In this document: in pieces, positions 6,632 through 11,700 of the stretch
Numbering within the stretch: position 1 is the first letter of the stretch
Layout: every line of letters begins with the position of its first letter
Translations under genes and position numbers: made by a program
The notes under the pieces: model-generated
What the model saw: only the letters and a program-made list of their open reading frames with translations
Databases searched by the model: none
Told to the model about the DNA's origin: nothing
Assembly: GCA_028718405.1 (NCBI GenBank)
Contig: JAQULV010000010.1
Coordinates: 1 to 11,700 of the forward strand
Source: Smithellaceae bacterium
GTDB lineage: Bacteria > Desulfobacterota > Syntrophia > Syntrophales > JAQULV01
Length of the DNA: 11,700 bases
Reading direction: 5' to 3'

Positions 6632-6658
6632 GTCATACCCGTGAAAACCGGGCATCCA
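6632..6658 (+). repeat. REP-like palindromic repeat, copy D
   Basis: GTCATACCCG, an A-rich loop, then CGGG and CATCCA: the same layout as copy C with an imperfect 4-bp stem (6638-6641 with 6649-6652). It lies between the converging ends of the oxidoreductase and the fumarase beta gene. A hairpin here could help end transcription, but no T-run follows on either strand. Confidence 0.5.
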
Positions 6659-6722
6659 AAGCCTAACGCTTACGCAGGAATGCCTCTTTCAGTTGCGGAA
6701 CAACGTAGCGACGCAAGAGATT

Positions 6723-7262
6723 TCAGGGCAGCGACTCGTAGAGATTGCCGCCGCGGGTATCGCCGATGACGACGACGGGAAGTTTGTTCAGAGTGAGTTT
6801 CACGATGGCTTCCGGTCCCAGATCGGCGTAGGCGATCGGTTCGACCTTCGTAATGCAACGCGACATAAGCGCGGCGATGCCGCCGATGGCGCCGAAGTAA
6901 ACGGCGCGGTGAGCCTTCAATGCTTCCATGATCTCGGGGGCGCGCTTGCCTTTGCCGATCATACCTTTCAATCCCAGATCAAGCAGACGTTTCGTGAAGG
7001 GGTCCATCCGGTAGCTCGTCGTGGGTCCGATGGAGCCGATGACCTTTCCCGGCGGGGCCGGCGTCGGCGCCGCATAGAAGATCACCTTGCCCTTCAGATC
7101 GACGGGTAACGCCTCGCCCCTATCGAGGGCCTCGACCATTCGCCGGTGTGCCGCATCGCGGGCGGTGTAGACATCGCCGCTGATGAGGACGGCATCTCCC
7201 GCTTTGAGTCCGGAAAGAACTTCGTCGGTCAGGGGAGTGGTTAGTTCGATCGTCTTTGACAT
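6723..7262 (-). CDS. Class I fumarate hydratase, beta subunit (C-terminal domain type)
   Basis: 179 aa. Corresponds to the C-terminal half of one-piece class I fumarases (FumA type) and to TtdB. With the alpha subunit it reversibly hydrates fumarate to L-malate. Visible: SGDVYTARDAAHRRM at 28-42, GPTTSYRMDPFT at 79-90 (the TTSxRMD substrate-binding segment), IGKGKR at 102-107 and GAIGGIAAL at 124-132. I start at the ATG at 7262 (MSKTIELTTP), preceded by GAGG; a longer frame back to 7304 overlaps the alpha gene and adds residues without family similarity. The gap from alpha is 10 bp. Tartrate dehydratase is a relative with the same architecture, but central-metabolism neighbours favour fumarase. 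Confidence 0.9.
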   Translation of the reverse strand: MSKTIELTTPLTDEVLSGLKAGDAVLISGDVYTARDAAHRRMVEALDRGEALPVDLKGKVIFYAAPTPAPPGKVIGSIGPTTSYRMDPFTKRLLDLGLKGMIGKGKRAPEIMEALKAHRAVYFGAIGGIAALMSRCITKVEPIAYADLGPEAIVKLTLNKLPVVVIGDTRGGNLYESLP

Positions 7263-7272
7263 CCGGCAGTCC

Positions 7273-8115
7273 TCAGATGACGGCTTCCTTGTGCCGCGCC
7301 ACATGGCACTGGATATTCACGGCGACCGGAAACGACGCGATGTGGCAGGGCATCATCTCCATATGCACGGCCAGCGCCGTCGTCCTGCCACCGTAACCCT
7401 GCGGGCCGATGCCCAGCGCGTTGATCACGGCAAGAAGCTCTTCCTCCATCCTGGCCAGACGCGGGTCGCGCGGGTTGCGCTCGCCCGCCTTGCGCAGGAG
7501 CGCTTTCTTGGAAAGGATGACCGCCTTCTCCAAATCGCCGCCGATCCCCACGCCCACGATGATCGGCGGGCAGGGATTGGGTCCGGCCTTCTTCACCATT
7601 TCGATTACGTAATTCTTGATCCCCTCTTCGCCCGCAGCCGGAACGAGCATGGTCGCACCGCTCATGTTCTCGCTGCCGCCGCCCTTGGGCATGGCAATGA
7701 TCCTGATCTTGTCTCCCGGAACGATCTCGGTGTGGATCACGGCGGGAGTGTTGTCGCCGGTATTCAGCCGGGTTAAGGGATCGCAGATGGATTTACGCAG
7801 ATAGCCGTTCGCATAGGCCCGGCGCACGCCTTCTTCAATGGCGCCGTGGAAATCGCTGCCCGTTACGTGAACGTCCTGACCAAGCTCGACGAAGAGAAGC
7901 GCAAGCCCCGTATCCTGACACAACGGAAGGGATTCCTCTTTCGCGACCTGGGCATTCTCCAGGATCTTGTCGAGAACGTGGGATGCAATCGGCGAATCCT
8001 CGACGGCGCGGCAGTCCTCGATGCTCTTCACCACATCCTCTTCCAACTCCAGATTGGCAGCGATGAAAAGTCCCTTCACTATCTCAGTGATCTTATCGGC
8101 GGGTATCTCGCGCAA
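7273..8115 (-). CDS. Class I fumarate hydratase, alpha subunit ([4Fe-4S] domain)
   Basis: 280 aa. Carries the oxygen-sensitive catalytic [4Fe-4S] cluster of the two-subunit fumarase. Candidate ligands are C66 (PLCQDTG), C182 ([14 protein letters not shown]) and, by spacing from known enzymes, C270 (NIQCHVARH); C257 ([12 protein letters not shown]) is a second conserved cysteine close by. GGGSEN at 145-150 is also characteristic. The start is TTG at 8115, giving [11 protein letters not shown], which matches the usual family N-terminus; GAGAGGA lies 5 nt upstream and overlaps the recR stop codon, so translation is probably coupled to recR. Finding an oxygen-labile fumarase and no sign of class II FumC supports an anaerobe. 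TtdA (tartrate dehydratase) is the alternative reading. Confidence 0.93.
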   Translation of the reverse strand: MREIPADKITEIVKGLFIAANLELEEDVVKSIEDCRAVEDSPIASHVLDKILENAQVAKEESLPLCQDTGLALLFVELGQDVHVTGSDFHGAIEEGVRRAYANGYLRKSICDPLTRLNTGDNTPAVIHTEIVPGDKIRIIAMPKGGGSENMSGATMLVPAAGEEGIKNYVIEMVKKAGPNPCPPIIVGVGIGGDLEKAVILSKKALLRKAGERNPRDPRLARMEEELLAVINALGIGPQGYGGRTTALAVHMEMMPCHIASFPVAVNIQCHVARHKEAVI

Positions 8116-8120
8116 GGATA

Positions 8121-8127
8121 TCCTCTC
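8121..8127 (-). promoter_or_regulatory. Shine-Dalgarno site for the TTG start of fumarase alpha
   Basis: GAGAGGA lies 5 nt ahead of the TTG at 8115 and shares a base with the recR stop codon (8129-8127). It fixes the TTG as the start and suggests coupling between recR and fumarase. Confidence 0.65.
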
Positions 8128-8726
8128 TACATGTCGCGGCGGAATTCCAGCGACTTGGCCAGGGTCATCTTGTCGGTGTACTTCAGATCGCCGCCTAAAG
8201 GCACCCCGCAGGCGATTCGAGTGACCTTCACCTCCATCTCGCGAACGAGCCTGGTGATCAATATCGCCGTCGATTCACCCTGGGCGTTGGGGTTGGTGGC
8301 GATGATCAACTCCTTCACCCCTTCATTCTTTATTCTGCTCACCAGTTGATCGAGCTTCAGGTGCTCGGGGCCGATGCCGTCCAACGGAGAAAGGACGCCG
8401 TGCAGGACGTGGTAACTTCCCTGAAAGCCGCCGCTCTCCTCGATGGCGATCAGGGTATCGGGCTCCTCGACGACGCAGATCACGTCGCGATGCCGGGAAG
8501 TGTCTTTACAAATATCGCAAAGCTCTCCTTCGGCCAGGTTGTGGCAGACGTTGCAGAGGCGGATCTTTCTCTTCACCTCCGCGATGCTCTCGGCGAGTCT
8601 CAGCGCGTCTTCTTCCGTTTCGCGCAGGATAAAGGTCGCCAGGCGCGTGGCCGTCTTTTCGCCGATCCCGGGAAATCTCGACAACTCCGCGATCAGGCGC
8701 TTAATAGGAAGGGCGTAACCTGTCAT
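8127..8726 (-). CDS. recR: Recombination mediator protein RecR
   Basis: 199 aa, full length. RecR forms a ring-shaped clamp and, with RecO (and RecF), loads RecA onto SSB-covered single-stranded DNA during gap repair. Domains in order: helix-hairpin-helix region about 1-50 ([14 protein letters not shown]), a Cys4 zinc finger with C58, C61, C70 and C73, a Toprim domain about 80-175 starting at [15 protein letters not shown] and including [11 protein letters not shown], and the C-terminal segment [20 protein letters not shown]. The ATG at 8726 has AAGG 6 nt upstream that overlaps the ybaB stop codon. It sits 8 bp after ybaB and 11 bp before fumarase alpha. dnaX-ybaB-recR is a widely conserved bacterial order. 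Confidence 0.97.
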   Translation of the reverse strand: MTGYALPIKRLIAELSRFPGIGEKTATRLATFILRETEEDALRLAESIAEVKRKIRLCNVCHNLAEGELCDICKDTSRHRDVICVVEEPDTLIAIEESGGFQGSYHVLHGVLSPLDGIGPEHLKLDQLVSRIKNEGVKELIIATNPNAQGESTAILITRLVREMEVKVTRIACGVPLGGDLKYTDKMTLAKSLEFRRDM

Positions 8727-8734
8727 GGCAAACC

Positions 8735-9043
8735 TTACGTAAGCCCCGGGATGTTAAGCCCGCCCGTGATCTTTCCCATCTCGGCCGCGGCCATCTCCTG
8801 GGCCTTGCGCATCCCTTCGTTCACCGCGGCGACGATGAGGTCCTGGAGCATCTCCACGTCTTCGGGATTGACCACCTCTTTTTCGATCTTGAGCGAGATG
8901 AGCTCATACTTGCCGTTCACGACGACATTCACCATGCCGCCGCCGGCAGAGGCCTCGACCGTCCGTAGGGCCAACTCTTCCTGCAGTTGGGCCATGCGCT
9001 CCTGGATCTTCTTCGCCTGCTTCATTATGTTACCGATGTTCAA
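8735..9043 (-). CDS. ybaB: Nucleoid-associated protein, YbaB/EbfC family
   Basis: 102 aa. A small DNA-binding protein that forms homodimers and coats or bridges DNA; its exact role in this organism is unknown. The N-terminal helix is rich in Lys, Gln and Glu ([18 protein letters not shown]) and is followed by the typical [23 protein letters not shown] strand region and a C-terminal helix with [15 protein letters not shown]. The start is TTG at 9043, supported by a perfect AAGGAGG with a 5-nt spacer; an internal ATG at 9025 lacks such a site and would trim the conserved N-terminal helix. It lies between dnaX (18 bp) and recR (8 bp) in the expected order. Confidence 0.95.
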   Translation of the reverse strand: MNIGNIMKQAKKIQERMAQLQEELALRTVEASAGGGMVNVVVNGKYELISLKIEKEVVNPEDVEMLQDLIVAAVNEGMRKAQEMAAAEMGKITGGLNIPGLT

Positions 9044-9048
9044 TGCTG

Positions 9049-9055
9049 CCTCCTT
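9049..9055 (-). promoter_or_regulatory. Strong Shine-Dalgarno site fixing the TTG start of ybaB
   Basis: A perfect AAGGAGG lies 5 nt ahead of the TTG at 9043, in the dnaX-ybaB gap. This favours the TTG over the in-frame ATG at 9025. Confidence 0.8.
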
Positions 9056-9061
9056 GGATAT

Positions 9062-10750
9062 TTATGCCTTCTTGTCCGTCTTGGTGATGATGTCCGTGAT
9101 CTCGGCGCCTTCGAAGACATCGAAGACCGTCTTCAGAAGGGGATGATTCAGGGCCTTGCGCTTGAGCTCTCCGCTCCGGCTGGCTTTGCTCCCGCCGCTT
9201 TCCGCCGCACCGTTTGTCGTCTCCAGCATTTCCCACTTGACCGCCACTTCCCGTTGAAAGAAATCCGCGGCGAGATCGGAGAGTCGTTTCTTCTGCTCGC
9301 GGGCGTTGAGTTCATCGAAGAAGATGTAACCCTTGCTGAAAGCGATGTGAAAACAATTCTTCTCGAAGCGAAGGAATCGCCCGGGCTCGAGCTTCGAAGC
9401 TAAAGGTGAGTTCTCGCTGCGGACGTATTTCCTGAAGTCGTTCCAGCGTTCGGCAGGATCGTCTTCAATCGCAACGGCTGCGGGTGGCGGCGCCGGTGCG
9501 GGCGCGGGCTCAGCTTCATATGCGGCCCCATCTTCCTTGATCTCGGACTTCGGTGCTGCCTGCGGTTTCCCAGAGTAATCACTCCGTCCCGGAGGGGGTA
9601 CCATGTTCAACTTCTTCGTCAGTTCCCCCATCCGGACCAGGATCTCGTCGATGGGGATTTGCGGCTCCAGGTAAGCCATCCGAACTGCAATCGCCTCGAT
9701 GTTCAGTTTGGGGTCGCCGCTTCTCCTGATGCTCTCCTCTTCGGCCAAGAGGATATCTAAAAGCCTCTGAATCGTATCGCGCGTGCTCTCACCGACCTGA
9801 TTGCGGAGCGCCGCCTGTTCGTCGGTGGAGATCTCAAAAAACTGCTCGTCGGAACCGACGATCTTAACGAGAAGAAGATTGCGGAAGTGCGCCGTGAGAC
9901 GCTGGTAGAAGTAACGCATGTCCAGCCCGGCGAAATAGGCATCCTCGATGATCTTGAGGCATTTACCGGCGTCGCGCGCCAGGACGGCTGAGGATAGGGC
10001 GAAGATGAACTTGCGGTCGGAGCGGCCGAGGATCTCCTCGATCGCCTGATCGGAGATATCGAAGCCGCCGTAGGAGATGACCTGGTCGAAGATGCTCTGC
10101 GAATCGCGCAAGCTTCCGTCGCCGGCCTCGGCGATCCAGGACAGACCCGTATCGCTGATCCTGACGCTCTCGGCAGTGGCGATCTTTTTCAGATTCTCGG
10201 CGATCCGGCGGATGGATATCCTTCTGAAATCGTAACACTGGCAGCGCGACAGGATCGTCGCCGGCACCTTGTGCGTCTCCGTCGTGGCAAAGATGAAGAT
10301 GACGTGGGCGGGCGGCTCTTCCAGGGTCTTCAGCAGGGCGTTGAAGGCCTCTCTCGTCAGCATGTGGACTTCGTCGATAATGTAGATCTTGTAGCGCGAG
10401 GAAAGCGGCGCGAAACGGACATTCTCCCGCAGTTCCCTGATCTCGTCGATCCCGCGGTTGGAGGCGCCGTCGATCTCGCGAACGTCCATCGACGTGCCGT
10501 CGGTTATATGTGTGCAGTTGCTGCACTCGTTACAAGGGACGGCGGCCGGCCCTTTCTCGCAATTCAGGGCCTTGGCCATGATGCGGGCGATAGAGGTCTT
10601 GCCGACACCACGCGGCCCGCTGAAGACAAAGGCGTGCGCGATGCGGTCATGACTGATGGCGTTGACCAGCGTCTTGACCACATGCTCTTGGCCCACCACG
10701 TCTGAGAAGACTTGGGGGCGCCATTTTCGGGCCAGAACTTGGTAATCCAA
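9062..10750 (-). CDS. dnaX: DNA polymerase III subunit gamma/tau
   Basis: 562 aa. The clamp-loader ATPase of the replisome. Domain I has Walker A GPRGVGKT at 45-52, the zinc module C64, C73, C76, C79, Walker B IIDEVHML at 124-131, and the sensor and SRC region FATTETHKVPATILSRCQ at 154-171. Domains II-III extend to about 375, then comes a Pro/Ala-rich linker (about 384-430 with EPAPAPAPPPAA) and a C-terminal domain to 562, slightly shorter than E. coli tau (643 aa). The start is TTG at 10750 behind AAGGAG with a 5-nt spacer, giving MDYQVLARKWRPQ, the usual family start. I see no A-rich slippery heptamer near the linker, so a frameshifted gamma form is not predicted. Upstream lies the SRP RNA; ybaB follows after 18 bp. 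Confidence 0.97.
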   Translation of the reverse strand: MDYQVLARKWRPQVFSDVVGQEHVVKTLVNAISHDRIAHAFVFSGPRGVGKTSIARIMAKALNCEKGPAAVPCNECSNCTHITDGTSMDVREIDGASNRGIDEIRELRENVRFAPLSSRYKIYIIDEVHMLTREAFNALLKTLEEPPAHVIFIFATTETHKVPATILSRCQCYDFRRISIRRIAENLKKIATAESVRISDTGLSWIAEAGDGSLRDSQSIFDQVISYGGFDISDQAIEEILGRSDRKFIFALSSAVLARDAGKCLKIIEDAYFAGLDMRYFYQRLTAHFRNLLLVKIVGSDEQFFEISTDEQAALRNQVGESTRDTIQRLLDILLAEEESIRRSGDPKLNIEAIAVRMAYLEPQIPIDEILVRMGELTKKLNMVPPPGRSDYSGKPQAAPKSEIKEDGAAYEAEPAPAPAPPPAAVAIEDDPAERWNDFRKYVRSENSPLASKLEPGRFLRFEKNCFHIAFSKGYIFFDELNAREQKKRLSDLAADFFQREVAVKWEMLETTNGAAESGGSKASRSGELKRKALNHPLLKTVFDVFEGAEITDIITKTDKKA

Positions 10751-10755
10751 AGTTG

Positions 10756-10761
10756 CTCCTT
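10756..10761 (-). promoter_or_regulatory. Shine-Dalgarno site for the TTG start of dnaX
   Basis: AAGGAG lies 5 nt before the TTG at 10750, and the protein from this codon matches the conserved DnaX N-terminus. No ATG is available nearby in frame. Confidence 0.75.
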
Positions 10762-10834
10762 AAGGATGTGCGGTATTGCGCTTCTTGAGTGACATGGTTG
10801 ATGGTGCAGCGAGCGTGAACTCTTTCTTATCGAC

Positions 10835-10930
10835 AGCCAGGTTACCCGTAGCACACGAAGGAAATTGCTGCCGCTGCTTCCTTCCGGACCTGACGGGGTT
10901 CACAACCCTCCGTTGCACGGGACCCGGCCA
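10835..10930 (-). ncRNA. ffs: Signal recognition particle RNA, small (4.5S) bacterial type
   Basis: About 96 nt on the minus strand. It contains the nearly invariant domain IV core GTCAGGTCCGGAAGGAAGCAGC pattern (GGAA tetraloop plus the Ffh-binding symmetric and asymmetric loops), here at about 10867-10895. The ends pair: GCCGGGT (10928-10922) with ACCTGGC (10842-10836), then CCCGT with ACGGG, giving the long hairpin of the short SRP RNA without an Alu domain. It binds Ffh and FtsY to deliver membrane proteins. It lies between tRNA-Ser(GGA) and dnaX, a common place in this part of the bacterial tree. The exact ends are uncertain by a few nucleotides. Confidence 0.92.
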
Positions 10931-10942
10931 TCTTAAACTTTA

Positions 10943-10960
10943 GACCTGCGGCCGCAGATC
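10943..10960 (-). other. Hairpin between tRNA-Ser(GGA) and the SRP RNA
   Basis: On the minus strand GATCTGC, a GGCC loop and GCAGGTC form a 7-bp stem (one G-U pair) starting two bases after the tRNA CCA end. The following TAAAGTTTAAGA is AT-rich but lacks a T-run, so it may be a weak terminator or a processing signal. Confidence 0.35.
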
Positions 10961-10961
10961 A

Positions 10962-11055
<94 letters not shown>

Positions 11056-11075
11056 AACTGATCTCAAACCACAGC

Positions 11076-11093
11076 CCCCGCTGGCGGGCGGGG
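11076..11093 (-). other. GC-rich hairpin between the two tRNA-Ser genes
   Basis: CCCCGC and GCGGGG form a perfect 6-bp stem with a 6-nt loop in the 47-bp spacer. There is no T-run after it. The spacer is bracketed by a 9-bp direct repeat, AACTGATCT (11056-11064 and 11103-11111). It may be a processing or attenuation element, or chance. Confidence 0.3.
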
Positions 11094-11110
11094 ACAACGC
11101 TTAACTGATC

Positions 11111-11204
11111 TGGCGGAGAGGGGGGGATTCGAACCCCCGTAGGAGCTTTTGGCCCCTAAATCGATTTCGAGTCGATCCCGTTACGACCGCTTCGGTACCT
11201 CTCC
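11111..11204 (-). tRNA. tRNA-Ser(CGA)
   Basis: 94 nt including an encoded CCA. The acceptor stem GGAGAGG pairs with CCTCTCC; the discriminator is G. The anticodon stem ATCGA/TCGAT carries the loop CTCGAAA, anticodon CGA, reading UCG. A class II long variable arm is present, and the T arm GGGGG-TTCGAAT-CCCCC is the same as in the neighbouring tRNA-Ser. It begins 22 bp downstream of the tadA stop, so it may be cotranscribed with tadA. Confidence 0.96.
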
Positions 11205-11226
11205 ATCATATTTCCATATGTTACGT

Positions 11227-11694
11227 TCAAAGAGCGGTGGATGTTATCCTTTTTTCCCGGAAAAATCTACTCAAAATTTCCGCACACTCCTCCTTGAGGA
11301 TCCCGCCCACGACCCCGACCTGATGGTTCAGCCTGCTATCGCTCAAGATACTATAGAGAGAGGAAGCCCCTCCGCCCTTGGGATCGGCGGCACCGTAGAC
11401 GACCCTGTCCAGGCGCGCCTGGACGATGGCGCCGCAGCACATGACGCAAGGCTCCAGTGTCACGAAAAGCGACGCGCCGGTCAGGCGGTAGTTGCCGACC
11501 TTCCGGCAGGCCTCCCTGATCGCGATGATTTCGGCATGGGCTGTGGGATCTTTCAGCGTAATGGGGCTGTTGTGGGTCGCCGCTATGACATCGCCCGCAA
11601 AGACAACTACGGCTCCCACCGGCACCTCGCCACCGGCCGCCGCCCTGCCGGCCTCGGCCAGGGCGAGCCTCATGAATGTTTCATCCTTCTCCAT
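11227..11694 (-). CDS. tadA: tRNA-specific adenosine deaminase TadA
   Basis: 155 aa. Deaminates adenosine 34 to inosine in the anticodon of tRNA-Arg(ACG), so that one tRNA reads CGU, CGC and CGA. Zinc and catalytic residues of the cytidine-deaminase fold are intact: H53 and E55 in TAHAEI, and C83 and C86 in EPCVMC; EVPVGAVVV at 23-31 and N42 are also typical. The start is ATG at 11694 (MEKDETFMRLALAEA), which matches the family; only 6 bases lie upstream in the window, so its ribosome site cannot be judged. Two tRNA-Ser genes follow it; they are not its substrates. Confidence 0.95.
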   Translation of the reverse strand: MEKDETFMRLALAEAGRAAAGGEVPVGAVVVFAGDVIAATHNSPITLKDPTAHAEIIAIREACRKVGNYRLTGASLFVTLEPCVMCCGAIVQARLDRVVYGAADPKGGGASSLYSILSDSRLNHQVGVVGGILKEECAEILSRFFREKRITSTAL

Positions 11695-11700
11695 TGTCGC

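Noticed and set aside
7263..7304. Longer N-terminus for fumarase beta
   Set aside because: It overlaps the alpha gene and adds residues unlike the family; the ATG at 7262 has a Shine-Dalgarno site and the expected length.
9834..9839. T6 run in dnaX as a programmed frameshift site
   Set aside because: The run falls on codon boundaries that do not form a X XXY YYZ heptamer and lies inside domain III, far from the linker where gamma would end.
10946..10957. Perfect 12-bp palindrome CTGCGGCCGCAG as a protein-binding operator
   Set aside because: It is the core of an RNA hairpin right after the tRNA-Ser(GGA) end, which explains it more simply.

Overview
This window comes from a moderately GC-rich, anaerobic bacterial chromosome. 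A four-subunit pyruvate:ferredoxin oxidoreductase, HndA/HndC-type NADH-flavin-FeS subunits and an oxygen-sensitive two-subunit class I fumarase, next to the conserved dnaX-ybaB-recR cluster, best suit a syntrophic or sulfate-reducing member of the former Deltaproteobacteria (Desulfobacterota, for example a Syntrophales/Syntrophobacterales-like lineage). The lineage is inferred from gene content and order, not from a marker search.

All genes but one lie on the minus strand, so the window reads from right to left. Right end (11694 to 9062): tadA, tRNA-Ser(CGA), tRNA-Ser(GGA), the small SRP RNA and dnaX. Middle (9043 to 6723): ybaB, recR and the two fumarase subunits, with gaps of 8 to 18 bp, probably cotranscribed with dnaX. 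Then comes a break, about 5561 to 6722, holding the only plus-strand gene (a flavodoxin-fold NAD(P)H oxidoreductase) and four copies of a short palindromic repeat. Left end (5560 to 1): a tight operon porC-porD-porA-porB, then a NuoE/HndA-like gene, a NuoF/HndC-like gene, and the first 36 codons of a gene that starts with a [2Fe-2S] ferredoxin domain (HndD/NuoG/FdhA type) and runs off the window.

The metabolic genes fit together. Fumarase makes malate; once malate becomes pyruvate, POR oxidises it to acetyl-CoA and reduces ferredoxin. The adjacent NAD-linked flavin/FeS module could exchange those electrons with NAD(H) and with hydrogen, formate or another acceptor, depending on the cut-off subunit. 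This is the electron flow expected in succinate/propionate oxidation or its reverse, but the pathway is inferred.

Points for a second look: the POR-HndAC operon fusion, loss of the cluster cysteines in the N-terminal domain of the NuoF-like protein, a candidate promoter and 14-bp dyad upstream of porC, the repeat cluster around the lone plus-strand gene, and repeated use of TTG/GTG starts behind strong Shine-Dalgarno sequences. No phage, IS, CRISPR or defence system is visible.
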